Assembly (NCBI GenBank): GCA_944385415.1
Contig: CALWXC010000004.1
Coordinates: 85,862-149,861, forward strand
Direction: 5' to 3'
Length of the DNA stretch: 64,000 nucleotides
Source of the DNA: an uncultured Oscillospiraceae bacterium
GTDB lineage: Bacteria > Bacillota > Clostridia > Oscillospirales > Oscillospiraceae
The notes beneath the pieces are model-generated. The model searched no databases and had not been told where the DNA came from. It worked only from the letters and a program-made list of their open reading frames with translations. This document shows, piece by piece, positions 1-7,610 of this stretch (the first letter of the stretch is position 1; the number at the start of each line of letters is the position of its first letter). The translations under genes were made by a program, and so were the position numbers.

Positions 1-230
1 TGGAGCGTCCCGCCCCCGGCATTGCCGAAGCCATGCGGTACCACTCCCTGCAAATCACCCCCCGGGCCATGCTGTCCCGGGCCGCTGCCGGTATCCGCAA
101 AGGCACTCTGATTGTCAATCTGCCCGGCAGCCCCAAGGCCGTCACCGAATGCCTGGAGTATATTCTCCCCTCTCTGGCCCACGGTCTGGAAGTGCTCCGG
201 GGCATGACCGGCAACTGTGCCCGGACGTAA
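1..230 (+). CDS. MogA/MoaB-family molybdopterin adenylyltransferase, C-terminal end only
   Basis: This gene is cut by the left edge of the window; its reading frame runs from base 3. The visible 75 residues match the end of the MogA/MoaB family: PGIAEAMR, the S-x-x-x-T-P-R-A-M-L-S-R-A helix, and the conserved TLIVNLPGSPKAV strand followed by a final helix with ILPSLAHGLEVL. In the family this enzyme adenylates molybdopterin ahead of metal insertion by MoeA. Its place directly upstream of tungstate uptake genes and two moeA genes fits a role in building the tungsten or molybdenum cofactor. The N-terminal part is outside the window, so fusion to another domain (MoaC-MogA fusions exist) cannot be excluded. 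Confidence 0.88.
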   Translation, partial: ERPAPGIAEAMRYHSLQITPRAMLSRAAAGIRKGTLIVNLPGSPKAVTECLEYILPSLAHGLEVLRGMTGNCART

Positions 231-244
231 ACCATCATGATATC

Positions 245-272
245 GAAGACGGCGGACCCTTCCGCCGTCTTC
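245..272 (+). terminator. Strong hairpin after the mogA-like gene
   Basis: A perfect 12-bp stem, GAAGACGGCGGA with its complement, and a CCCT loop lie 15 bases after the stop codon. No T-run follows, so it is either a weak terminator or an mRNA-stabilising 3' hairpin. It separates the mogA-like gene from the tupA promoter. Confidence 0.5.
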
Positions 273-276
273 GGGC

Positions 277-305
277 TTGCCTTTCCCGTTGGAATATGGT
301 ATACT
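277..305 (+). promoter_or_regulatory. Predicted sigma-A promoter of tupABC
   Basis: TTGCCT (277-282), a 17-nt spacer and TATACT (300-305). Transcription would start near 312, giving a leader of about 137 nt before tupA. That is long enough to hold the attenuator described next. Confidence 0.65.
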
Positions 306-360
306 ACGGTTGCAAGCCCGACGCTTTCGGGTCATATTGTGAACTAAAAGTGGGTGGACG

Positions 361-424
361 AGCCCCTTTTCCAAGTTCTGATCGACACAAGACGGAAGTT
401 GGAGGGGCTTGTTTTATTTTTTCC
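361..424 (+). terminator. Terminator-like hairpin in the tupA leader (possible attenuator)
   Basis: AGCCCCT (361-367) pairs with AGGGGCT (403-409), and an inner CCAA/TTGG pair (371-374 with 399-402) extends the stem. The T-rich tract TGTTTTATTTTTT follows. The structure lies inside the predicted tupA transcript and ends about 25 nt before the start codon. It therefore looks like a regulated intrinsic terminator rather than the end of an upstream gene. A small hairpin, CCCGA/TCGGG, precedes it near 317-331. Which ligand or protein controls it, if any, is not visible. Confidence 0.55.
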
Positions 425-448
425 ATATTTTAGGAGGAATTATCCATC

Positions 449-1528
449 ATGAAAAAGCTTCTTGCACTGGTGCTGGCTCTGTCTACAGTTCTGGGTCTTC
501 TGGCAGGCTGCGGCGCTAAAGAGAACACCGCCGGAACCACCACGGAGGACACCGCCAACACCGAGACCACCGACGCTCCGGAGACCACGGACAACACCGC
601 TGAGACCGGCACCGAGGAAACCACCGATGACAACAGCGGCGCTGTGGTAGTGGACCTGACCATCCTCAAGGAAGCCGACGACAGCATGCTCAACACCTAT
701 TCCATGATCGCCGTCAATCCCGAGGCCCCTTTCACCGACGCTGACGGCAACGCCGTTTCCGATGTCACCATCAACACCGCCGGTGCCGACGCCCTGATGC
801 ATTGGCTGCTGCTGCCGGAGACCATGGAATTAGCAACCAATTATGGTATGGAAGAGTATGGCAATACCCTGTTCTATGCAGTCGATGGCGCTCCTACCTA
901 TGAAGGCGAAATTCCTGCCGCCACCGACGAGACCAAGACCATCCGCCTGTCCACCACCACCTCCGTCAACGATTCGGGCCTGCTGGCTTATCTGCTGCCC
1001 CAGTTTGAGGAAGCCTACGGCTACACGGTGGAGGTCCAGTCCGCCGGTACCGGCAAGGCCATTGAGGCTGCCAAGTTCGGCAACGCGGACCTGATTCTGG
1101 TCCACTCCAAGAGCCAGGAGGAGGAGTTTGTCAACGCCGGGTTTGCCCGCGTCATTGACGGCATGGAGACCGAACGTCTATCTTTCCTCTATAACTACTT
1201 TGTCCTCTGTGGTCCCTCTGCGGACCCCGCCGGTGTGAAGGACGCCGCCACGGTCCTCGACGCTTTCGCCGCCATTGCCGAGGGTAAGTATCCCTTCATC
1301 TCCCGCGGTGACGGCTCCGGCACCCACACCAAGGAGCTGTCCCTGTGGCCTGCGGAGCTGGGCATCACTGAGGACCCCGAATCCTTCGCCGATTATACCG
1401 ACTGGTACACCTCTGCCAACGCCGGTATGGGCGCTTGCCTGGTCATGGCTGAGGAAATGGGCGGCTATATCCTCACCGATAAGGCCACGTTTCTGACCTT
1501 CGTTGCCAACAACGGCGTCATGGAATAA
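449..1528 (+). CDS. tupA: Tungstate ABC transporter substrate-binding lipoprotein TupA, apparently circularly permuted
   Basis: This is the binding protein for tungstate uptake, 359 aa. Residues 1-21 are a lipoprotein signal ending in LAGC (Cys21), so the mature protein is lipid-anchored outside the membrane. Residues 25-65 are a Thr/Glu/Asp-rich linker. TupA hallmarks follow at 167-176 (LSTTTSVNDS), 198-203 (SAGTGK), 285-293 (SRGDGSGTH) and 340-345 (YILTDK). In known TupA proteins the YxLTD stretch is followed by a C-terminal segment with LVEGDP..NxYxVIxVNP, an AxxFxxWL helix and a terminal GxxLF. Here that segment lies at residues 69-143 (LTILKEADD, NTYSMIAVNPE, ALMHWLLLPE, GNTLFY), before the N-terminal lobe, and the protein ends soon after YILTDKATFLTF. 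The segment order is thus rotated. A good AGGAGG site sits 9 nt before the ATG. tupB and tupC follow. Confidence 0.93.
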   Translation: MKKLLALVLALSTVLGLLAGCGAKENTAGTTTEDTANTETTDAPETTDNTAETGTEETTDDNSGAVVVDLTILKEADDSMLNTYSMIAVNPEAPFTDADGNAVSDVTINTAGADALMHWLLLPETMELATNYGMEEYGNTLFYAVDGAPTYEGEIPAATDETKTIRLSTTTSVNDSGLLAYLLPQFEEAYGYTVEVQSAGTGKAIEAAKFGNADLILVHSKSQEEEFVNAGFARVIDGMETERLSFLYNYFVLCGPSADPAGVKDAATVLDAFAAIAEGKYPFISRGDGSGTHTKELSLWPAELGITEDPESFADYTDWYTSANAGMGACLVMAEEMGGYILTDKATFLTFVANNGVME

Positions 1529-1555
1529 GCAAGCATATTACAGAAAAACTCACCG

Positions 1556-1583
1556 TTGGGGTGCTGTGTTTACAGCACCCCAA
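1556..1583 (+). terminator. Perfect hairpin between tupA and tupB
   Basis: TTGGGGTGCTGT (1556-1567) and its exact complement (1572-1583) flank a GTTT loop, with only a short T-run after. Such hairpins after a binding-protein gene commonly stabilise the upstream message or reduce read-through, giving more binding protein than permease. This role is inferred. Confidence 0.55.
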
Positions 1584-1607
1584 TTTGGTATGGAAAGGGG
1601 GATGCCT

Positions 1608-2294
1608 ATGGGCTCTGCTGTGGAGCAAGCCGTACAGCTGATCGCCTCCGGTGATCGGGAGCTGCTGAATATTTTGTCCGTCACGGCCCGCATGAGCCTG
1701 TCCAGTTCTCTCATTGCCCTGCTGCTGGGGGTACCCCTGGGGCTGCTGCTGGGGGCCTGCCGGTTTCCCGGCCGGGGGCTGCTGCTGGTGCTGAACCGGA
1801 CCCTTATGGGCGTACCGCCGGTGGTCTGCGGTCTGATTTTCTATATCCTGTTTTCCGGCGTGGGCCCTCTGCGCCATTTCCATTTATTGTTTACCGTGGA
1901 AATTATGATTCTGGCCCAGGTGGTGCTGATCACGCCCCTGCTCACCAGTCATATGGAAACGTATGTGGCTCAAATCGCTGGCCCTGTCCGGGAGACCGCC
2001 AAAGGACTGGGATTGTCCCGCTGGAAAACCTTTCTGCTGCTCCTCAATGAGAGCCGCTATCCCATCTTTTCCGGGTATCTGCTGGGCTTCTCCCGAGCCA
2101 TTGCCGAGGTGGGCGCTGTGTCCATGGTGGGCGGCGCCATCGCCTGGAAAACCAACGTCATGACCACAGCCATTATGCAATACACCAACCGGGGCAACTT
2201 CTCTCTGGGCATTGCCCTGGGGCTGATTCTTCTGGTGCTGTCCCTGGGAATGAATCTGCTGCTGTCCCTGCTGCAAAGGAAGGTGGCGTCATGA
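1608..2294 (+). CDS. tupB: Tungstate ABC transporter permease TupB
   Basis: Membrane component of the tungstate importer, 228 aa with about five to six hydrophobic segments. The EAA-type cytoplasmic loop that contacts the ATPase is visible as RETAKGLGLSRWKTFLLLL. The following AIAEVGAVSMVGGAI is typical of TupB/WtpB-type permeases. The AAGGGGG site at 1595-1601 fits the ATG at 1608; ATGs at 1602 and 1590 are in frame and cannot be ruled out. An open frame continues upstream into tupA (to 1503), but it has no ribosome site. The stop overlaps the tupC start in ATGA, so the two are translationally coupled. Confidence 0.92.
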   Translation: MGSAVEQAVQLIASGDRELLNILSVTARMSLSSSLIALLLGVPLGLLLGACRFPGRGLLLVLNRTLMGVPPVVCGLIFYILFSGVGPLRHFHLLFTVEIMILAQVVLITPLLTSHMETYVAQIAGPVRETAKGLGLSRWKTFLLLLNESRYPIFSGYLLGFSRAIAEVGAVSMVGGAIAWKTNVMTTAIMQYTNRGNFSLGIALGLILLVLSLGMNLLLSLLQRKVAS

Positions 2295-2947
2295 ACCTTT
2301 ATGCTTTTACCAAGTCCTTCGGAAGCCAAACGGCGGTTACCGTACCGGACCTGACGCTGCAAGCCGGAACGCTGTACGCTGTCATCGGCGCCAACGGCAG
2401 CGGAAAATCCACCTTTTCCCGTGTGATTGCCGGAGTCCTCTCCCCTGACAGCCGCCGCCCGGTGACGGAAGCGGGACTGCGGGTGGGATACCTCCCACAG
2501 AAAAGCTATGGATACCGGCTGAGCGTCCTGCAAAATCTGCTGCTGGTGAACCAGGACCGGGAACGGGCCGCACAGCTGCTGGAAGCGGTGCAGCTGTCCC
2601 ATCTGGCCGGAAAACCGGCACACCGTCTGTCCGGCGGCGAGACGGCTCGCATGGCCTTGGCCCGGCTGTTCATGGGGTGGTATGATCTGGTCATTTTGGA
2701 TGAACCCACGGCTTCCATGGATATGGAGAGCACCATGCTCACCGAGCAGTTGACCCGGCAGTATGTGTCCGAAACGGGCTGCGCCCTGCTGCTGGTTACC
2801 CACAGTCTCCAGCAGGCCCGGCGGCTGGCCGATCACGCCCTGTATTTCCATAAGGGGCAGCTGTTGGAGCAAGGCCCCGCTAAAACGGTTCTATACGAGC
2901 CGCAATGCCATGAAGCTCAGCAATTTCTCTCATTTTACGGCTCATAA
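2291..2947 (+). CDS. tupC: Tungstate ABC transporter ATPase TupC
   Basis: ATPase that drives tungstate import, 218 aa and therefore of the short, single-domain kind. Walker A is GANGSGKST (residues 33-41), the signature is LSGGE, Walker B is LVILDEP with a TASMD D-loop, and the switch is THS. There is no C-terminal TOBE/MOP domain, so molybdate-type trans-inhibition through this subunit is not expected. Its ATG overlaps the tupB stop. The stop codon lies at the edge of a dispersed repeat that fills the gap before the converging moeA genes. Confidence 0.92.
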   Translation: MNLYAFTKSFGSQTAVTVPDLTLQAGTLYAVIGANGSGKSTFSRVIAGVLSPDSRRPVTEAGLRVGYLPQKSYGYRLSVLQNLLLVNQDRERAAQLLEAVQLSHLAGKPAHRLSGGETARMALARLFMGWYDLVILDEPTASMDMESTMLTEQLTRQYVSETGCALLLVTHSLQQARRLADHALYFHKGQLLEQGPAKTVLYEPQCHEAQQFLSFYGS

Positions 2948-3171
2948 AAAGTTTTACTCGATTTTTTCTGTGGGGCAGCTTACCGCCGGTGTGTCTGCGA
3001 GTGTCGCCGGGCCTTTTGCGCCATAGCTGCGGCGCAGCTTCTTGCCATACATCCAGTATGGCTGCGAAACTGTGCCTTGCTCTGACACAAAATTCCTCGC
3101 CGACACCTCTTGCCAACCAGCGGCGCGTTGCCCAAATCGCGGAGTCCAGGGGACAGCGTCCCCTGTCGCCC
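2944..3171 (-). repeat. Dispersed structured repeat, inverted and interrupted copy (copy C)
   Basis: Read on the minus strand this region carries GGCGACAGGGGAC-GCT-GTCCCCTGG, then CGATTT. After about 150 other bases comes AAAAAATCGAGTAAAACTTTTTA. These are the two halves of the element found intact at 29549-29715 and 61915-62081. The insertion falls in the loop of the CGATTTTT/AAAAATCG stem. The inserted stretch is GC-rich with no convincing gene. The element fills most of the 403-base gap between tupC and the moeA fusion. Confidence 0.65.
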
Positions 3172-3203
3172 TGTGCACGGGGCGCAGTCCCCGGCCAAAG
3201 GCC

Positions 3204-3247
3204 AACGCCCCCGGCGCCACCCATAAAGGGTGGACGCCGGGGGCGTT
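3204..3247. terminator. Long bidirectional hairpin between converging tupC and moeA genes
   Basis: AACGCCCCCGGCG pairs with CGCCGGGGGCGTT, and an inner CCACCC/GGGTGG extends the stem around an ATAAA loop. The genes on both sides point toward it, so it can end transcription from either side. T-richness is modest. Confidence 0.6.
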
Positions 3248-3285
3248 CTATATTGCACTGTTCATTCGGGTAAAACCCTGTCAAA

Positions 3286-3312
3286 AGCGGCGGGGGCAAG
3301 CCCCCGCCCTAC
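3286..3312. repeat. REP-like GC palindrome
   Basis: GGCGGGGG-CAAG-CCCCCGCC followed by CTAC. The same motif in the opposite sense occurs at 29771-29795. It is a short extragenic palindrome found twice in this window, both times near the larger dispersed repeat. Confidence 0.55.
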
Positions 3313-3350
3313 AGCGTGGAACCCATCGGTTCAGCAGGAACATTCAGAAC

Positions 3351-5255
3351 TTACAGTTCCCGCACTGTGCCAGGGTTGTTTACCGTATAACCGCCCAGGG
3401 CTTCCAGCCGGGCGCGGAAGGTGTCGCTGCGGAGCACCTCCAGCAACTTCTGCACCATGGGGGTATCCCAGGCGTTATCGGGAATCAGCAGATCATACTG
3501 TTCCGTGCAAATGGGCAGAAATTCCAGGCCGTACAGCTGAGCCGCGGACCAGATGCCCATACCGGCGTCGCCGCTGCCGTTGGCAATCTGCGCCGCCACC
3601 GCCGTATGGGTGAACTCCTCCCGGTCATAGCCATAGATGGCCTTGCCGTCCACATGCTCCTGCTTGCACAGGTAATCGAAGAGAATGCGGGTACCGCTTC
3701 CCTTCTGGCGGTTTACATAGGAGATGCCCTCTTTGTCCAAATCGGCAAATTTTTCAATGCCCTTGGGATTGTCTGCGGCCAGCATCAAGCCCTGGGTCCG
3801 GCCCACGCACTCCACCAGACGGACGCCGCCATTGGGGAAGTATTTGCGGATAAATGCCGTATTATAGGAACCGTCCTTTTCGTCCAGCAGGTGGACGCCG
3901 CCCATATGGGCCTCGCCCCGGCGGATGGCCATGATGCCGCCCATGGAACCCACATGAGACGAGCTGAGATAGAACTGGCCGTCGAGACGGAACAGGTCCG
4001 CCAATTCATCCATGAGGGGGTCGTGGCTGCCGATGACCACCAGGGTTTTCTGGAGTTCCGCCTTGGGGCGCAGCAGCTGAACCGTGACCGTCTGGCCGTT
4101 TTCATAGCCCTCTGTCCCCTGAGGAACCTCCAGAATGCCGTCTGCCTTCATAAAAGAAGTGACGACGCCGCTGCCGCGGCTCAAGGGAGACGCCATCAGC
4201 TTATCGCCCACATAGCCCAGCCGGACGCGGATAAACTCCCGATACTTGAGACCCGACACCACGGGGCGGGACAGAACGGCTTCCGCCGTCTCCACCTGAG
4301 CATGGGTGCGGCCCGTCAGATGTTCCACCAAGGGTTGCAGCAGCTCCCGGATAACCAGGATACCCGACACAGGATAGCCGGGCACGCCCAAAATCGGCAC
4401 CGCGCCTTTGCAGCCGAGAATGGCAGGCTTGCCGGGCTTGATGGCGATACCGTGGCACAGAACCTCGCCCACCTCAGAAATGGCCTGACAGCTGTAATCC
4501 TCCCGGCCCGCCGAGGAACCGGCGTTCAGAAGCACCATGTCGCACTCCTCCGCCGCCTGGGCCACTCTGGCCCGGATATCATCCAAATTGTCCCGGGTAA
4601 TGGGGTACGTTTTCGGCACCGCCCCCCACTCCTGCACCATGGCAGAAAAGATGGTGGAGTTGAACTCCATAATCTGGCCGGGCGCCGGGTCCGTGGTGGG
4701 CGGAATGATCTCGTCGCCGGTAGGCAGAATGCCCACCACCGGTCGGCGGTACACGGGAATTTCCAGGACGCCGCCGGCCAGCAGCGCGCCCATGGCCGCC
4801 GGGGTCACAGCGGTGCGGGACGGCAGGAGCATTTCACCGGCGCAGACATCCTCGCCGATCTGGCGGATATGCTGCCAGGGAGCCGCCGGGGCATAGAGCC
4901 GGGCGGAACCGTCCTCCTCGTAGACCACATCCTCCACCATAATGACGGCGTCGCAGCCCTCGGGGATGGGATCGCCCGTATCCAGCACCTGGAACTGGGA
5001 CGGCGGCAGCACCACCGGCGTGGTCTCTGTGGCGCCGAAGGTGTCGGCGGCCCGGACGGCAATGCCGTCCATGGCGCTGGCATGGTAATGAGGGGCGCAG
5101 ATGTGGGCGTAAACGGCCCGGGACGTGATGCGGCCCAATGCCTCGCCCACGGGAATGGTCTCCTCCGCAGGCGCAAAGCCGTGGTCCAGCAGCGTCGTTA
5201 AGTACAGGGTTTTTGCCTCGTCTAAGGGCATGTTTTGCAGGAATTGAAATGCCAT
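3351..5255 (-). CDS. MoeA-family molybdopterin metal insertase fused to a C-terminal PBP-like domain
   Basis: This 634-aa protein has two parts. Residues 1 to about 405 are MoeA: SAMDGIAVRA near the start, IPEGCDAVIMVED, the MogA-like core PTGDE..., the NAGSSAGREDY nucleotide region, and VLGVPGYPVS. MoeA inserts molybdate or tungstate into adenylated molybdopterin. From about residue 410 a PBP-like domain follows (VVIGSHDPLMDELADLF, SSHVGSMGG, NRQKGSGTRILFD, GSGDAGMGIWSAA), of the kind seen in MoeA-LysR-substrate-binding fusions. The start at 5255 has a GAGAAGGAG site; the open frame runs further up into moeA without one. It lies 22 nt after the second moeA. The same PBP-like domain occurs in the regulator at 6502-7440, so both may sense the same oxyanion or cofactor. 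The ligand is inferred. Confidence 0.9.
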   Translation of the reverse strand: MAFQFLQNMPLDEAKTLYLTTLLDHGFAPAEETIPVGEALGRITSRAVYAHICAPHYHASAMDGIAVRAADTFGATETTPVVLPPSQFQVLDTGDPIPEGCDAVIMVEDVVYEEDGSARLYAPAAPWQHIRQIGEDVCAGEMLLPSRTAVTPAAMGALLAGGVLEIPVYRRPVVGILPTGDEIIPPTTDPAPGQIMEFNSTIFSAMVQEWGAVPKTYPITRDNLDDIRARVAQAAEECDMVLLNAGSSAGREDYSCQAISEVGEVLCHGIAIKPGKPAILGCKGAVPILGVPGYPVSGILVIRELLQPLVEHLTGRTHAQVETAEAVLSRPVVSGLKYREFIRVRLGYVGDKLMASPLSRGSGVVTSFMKADGILEVPQGTEGYENGQTVTVQLLRPKAELQKTLVVIGSHDPLMDELADLFRLDGQFYLSSSHVGSMGGIMAIRRGEAHMGGVHLLDEKDGSYNTAFIRKYFPNGGVRLVECVGRTQGLMLAADNPKGIEKFADLDKEGISYVNRQKGSGTRILFDYLCKQEHVDGKAIYGYDREEFTHTAVAAQIANGSGDAGMGIWSAAQLYGLEFLPICTEQYDLLIPDNAWDTPMVQKLLEVLRSDTFRARLEALGGYTVNNPGTVREL

Positions 5256-5277
5256 GGGTGCGATTCTCCTTCTCGTT

Positions 5278-6498
5278 TCATTCCATATGGTACACGGTGA
5301 CGGCGACGGTGCTGCCCTGGGGCAGTCCCTCGCAATCCCGGGGGATTTCAAAATAGCCGTCAGACCCGGCCAGCGTACTGATGAGGCCCGACTTGCTGCG
5401 GATGGGTTCGGCATACAGTACGCCGTCCCGCTCCGTCAGATGGACGCCGGTATACTGGGCCCGGCCATGGTTGGCCGAGACGGTCTCCGTCAGAACGGCT
5501 GGTACCGGACGGCGCACCAGGGTGCGGCCCTGCATCCGGGCCAGCAGGGGTTTTAAAAACAGATTGGCCACAAAGAATGCCGCGCCGGGATGGCCCGGCA
5601 AGCCCATGACAGGCTTTCCCTCCACGACGCCCAGAATGGTGGGTTTGCCGGGCTTCATGGCAATGCCATGGAACAGCAGCTCACCCAGCCGGTCAATGAC
5701 GCGGCAGGTGGCGTCCTTTTCCCCTACGGAGCTGCCGCCGGAAATGAGCACGCAGTCGCACTGTGTCAGCGCCTTGCGCACCGTCTCTTCCAGCAGCGTC
5801 TCCTCATCCCGCAGCGCTCCCATGGGGACAGCTTCGCCGCCGAAGGAGGTCACCGCCGCCGCCAGCAGAGCCGAGTTAACGTCCCGGACCTGACCGGGCC
5901 CCGGCTGCTCCATCACGTCTACCAGCTCGTCACCGGTGCTGATGACGGCCACTCTGGGCCGCCGGGCCACGGTCACCTGGGACCGGCCCAGGGCCGCCAG
6001 TGCGCCGATATCGGCGGCGGTCAGAACGCGGCCCGCCTGCAATACCACCTTACCGGGCCGCACGTCGTCGCCCCGGTACACCAGATTGCTTCCGGGGGCG
6101 GCGGGCTTCATAATGCCGATGGTGCCGTCACCATAGTCCTCCGTATACTCGATCATCACCACGGCGTCGGCTCCCTGGGGCAGCGCCCCGCCGGTAGGCA
6201 CAGCCATGCAGGTATTTTCCTCCACGGTACCCTCCGCCGCTTGTCCCATCAGAACCGAACCGGTGACCGTCAGAATGGCCGGAATGCTGTCGCTGCATCC
6301 AAATGTGTCAGCACCACGGACCGCATAGCCGTCCACCGTGGACCGGTCAAAATCCGGCACAAATTCCGCCGCCGTCACCGTCTCTGCCAGCACCCGGCCC
6401 AGGGCCGCGGACAGGGGCACCGATTCCGGCTCCCCCACTGTAAACGCCGATTCTGCAATCAGCGCCAGGACCTCCTCCGGTGTCTTCACCGTCAACAT
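5278..6498 (-). CDS. moeA: Molybdopterin molybdenumtransferase MoeA (second paralogue)
   Basis: A standard-length MoeA of 406 aa without extra domains. Visible motifs are FDRSTVDGYAVRGADTF, the PQGADAVVMIEYTED strand, STGDELV, ISGGSSVGEKD and VMGLPGHPGAAFF. It catalyses metal insertion into adenylylated molybdopterin. The start at 6498 uses a GGAGG site lying in the last codons of the upstream regulator gene, which suggests coupling. Two MoeA paralogues side by side, beside tungstate uptake and an AOR, suggest one for tungsten and one for molybdenum, or two steps of tungsten cofactor assembly. Archaea that use tungsten also carry two. The split of work is inferred. Confidence 0.92.
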   Translation of the reverse strand: MLTVKTPEEVLALIAESAFTVGEPESVPLSAALGRVLAETVTAAEFVPDFDRSTVDGYAVRGADTFGCSDSIPAILTVTGSVLMGQAAEGTVEENTCMAVPTGGALPQGADAVVMIEYTEDYGDGTIGIMKPAAPGSNLVYRGDDVRPGKVVLQAGRVLTAADIGALAALGRSQVTVARRPRVAVISTGDELVDVMEQPGPGQVRDVNSALLAAAVTSFGGEAVPMGALRDEETLLEETVRKALTQCDCVLISGGSSVGEKDATCRVIDRLGELLFHGIAMKPGKPTILGVVEGKPVMGLPGHPGAAFFVANLFLKPLLARMQGRTLVRRPVPAVLTETVSANHGRAQYTGVHLTERDGVLYAEPIRSKSGLISTLAGSDGYFEIPRDCEGLPQGSTVAVTVYHME

Positions 6499-6501
6499 CT
6501 G

Positions 6502-7440
6502 TCAAACCTCCTCCAGGATTTCCCCCATCTGGGTGTAATCATTGCCGCTGAACTGCTCCAGCTCCCGGCGAAAGGCCGGGTCCCGCAGCACAGCCAGCAG
6601 CGTTTGTACCTCCGGCTGCTCCAGAGAATCCTTGCGCAGAACCAGATCACAGCGCTCCTGCTGTATGGGAATAAAGTCCAGTCCCGCCTGCTTGCGGGTC
6701 ACCCGTTCGGTACCCACGCCCACATCGGCCTTGCCCTGGGCGATGGCCCCGGCCAGCGTCAGATGGGAGCCGGTCTCCTGGTCATACCCCCGGACCGATG
6801 ACGGCGCGATGCCCAGCCGCCGCAAATGCTCGTCCAGCAGCACCCGGGACGCGGACCCGCAGCCCCGGTTGAGCATACACACGTCCTCCCGGCACAAATC
6901 CTCCCAGCCGGTGATCTGCTTGGGGTTGCCCGCCGCCACATAAAAGCCCTGCATCCGCCGGGACACATTGACCAGGACGGCCCCCACGCCGGGCATGAGC
7001 CTGCGGACATAGGGACTGTTGTACCGGTCCACATCCCCAGCCCACAGATGGACCATGGCGGCGTGGATACGCTTCTGATAGAGGGCCAGCAATCCCTCAA
7101 AGCCGCTGAGGTACGCCCGCAGCGCCGCCACATTCTTCTGCTGCATCCGGCTGGACAGCAAATCCAGCACCACATCCTGGCCTGCAATAATAAAATGATG
7201 ATCCCAATCGGCACGGGTGATCAGACCCCCCTCCAGTTCGGCGGTCTTGACCTTGGGGGCCGAACGCTCATGGCGGGATCGGGCAATGTACTGGTCCACA
7301 TCCTCCTTGGTAAAGCGCACCTTGCGCCCCACCCGATAGGAGTTGATCTCCCCCCGGCGAATCAGTTCATAGACGGTGTTGCAGCTCACATGGAGCATCG
7401 CCGCCACCTGCTGGGTGGACAGGGCCTTTTGGTCGGGCAT
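6502..7440 (-). CDS. HTH (excisionase-type) regulator with PBP-like sensor domain, probably for tungsten/AOR genes
   Basis: A 312-aa one-component regulator. Residues 6-50 are an excisionase/MerR-like winged HTH (STQQVAAML, VSCNTVYELIRRGEI, YRVGRKVRFTKEDVDQYI). Residues from about 90 to the end form a PBP-like domain (LLSGFEGLLALY-type helix, LNRGCGSASRVLLDEHL, GKADVGVGTERV, QERCDLVLRKD) related to the C-terminal half of the MoeA fusion downstream. It is the first gene of a leftward operon with moeA and moeA-PBP and is divergent from AOR. The natural reading is a repressor or activator that senses tungstate, molybdate or a pterin and controls both directions. The start at 7440 has an AGAGGAGGGGG site. 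Confidence 0.85.
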   Translation of the reverse strand: MPDQKALSTQQVAAMLHVSCNTVYELIRRGEINSYRVGRKVRFTKEDVDQYIARSRHERSAPKVKTAELEGGLITRADWDHHFIIAGQDVVLDLLSSRMQQKNVAALRAYLSGFEGLLALYQKRIHAAMVHLWAGDVDRYNSPYVRRLMPGVGAVLVNVSRRMQGFYVAAGNPKQITGWEDLCREDVCMLNRGCGSASRVLLDEHLRRLGIAPSSVRGYDQETGSHLTLAGAIAQGKADVGVGTERVTRKQAGLDFIPIQQERCDLVLRKDSLEQPEVQTLLAVLRDPAFRRELEQFSGNDYTQMGEILEEV

Positions 7441-7470
7441 GGCTCCCCCTCCTCTTTTACATAGCAGTTG

Positions 7471-7500
7471 ACACAAGTATAACCCATTTCACACAATGTT
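7471..7500. promoter_or_regulatory. Direct repeat in the divergent regulator/AOR promoter region
   Basis: ACACAAGT (7471) and ACACAATGT (7491) lie 20 bp apart, about two helical turns, across the regulator promoter. This is a plausible operator for the HTH-PBP protein. The evidence is only spacing and position. Confidence 0.3.
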
Positions 7501-7505
7501 GGCAA
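7476..7505 (-). promoter_or_regulatory. Predicted promoter of the regulator-moeA-moeA operon
   Basis: On the minus strand: TTGCCA (7505-7500), an 18-nt spacer, then TATACT (7481-7476). The direct repeat overlaps it. Confidence 0.5.
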
Positions 7506-7533
7506 GGGTCCCGTGAAATCTTCTGTGTTTTTA

Positions 7534-7561
7534 TTGTATTTTCCGGAATTCCAGCTATGAT
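7534..7561 (+). promoter_or_regulatory. Predicted promoter of the AOR gene
   Basis: TTGTAT (7534-7539), a 16-nt spacer and TATGAT (7556-7561). This gives a leader of about 40 nt to the ATG at 7611, which has an AAGGAGG site. Confidence 0.5.
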
Positions 7562-7610
7562 GAAATCAGGAAGTGTGTAAGGAATACCCATTGTTCAAGG
7601 AGGGAATCGT

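Noticed and set aside
361..424. Molybdenum-cofactor riboswitch before tupA
   Set aside because: The leader lacks the multi-stem Moco-motif layout as far as I can fold it by eye; only a terminator-like hairpin is supported.
3042..5201. Very long open frame on the plus strand opposite the moeA fusion (719 aa)
   Set aside because: It is rich in His, Gln, Ala and Arg with no domain, and lies antisense to a well-supported MoeA gene. GC-rich genes routinely give such shadows; similar ones at 42517-44436, 50691-52766 and 56676-58247 were rejected for the same reason.
3351..6498. Two moeA genes as an assembly duplication
   Set aside because: The two proteins differ strongly in sequence and domain content, so they are true paralogues.
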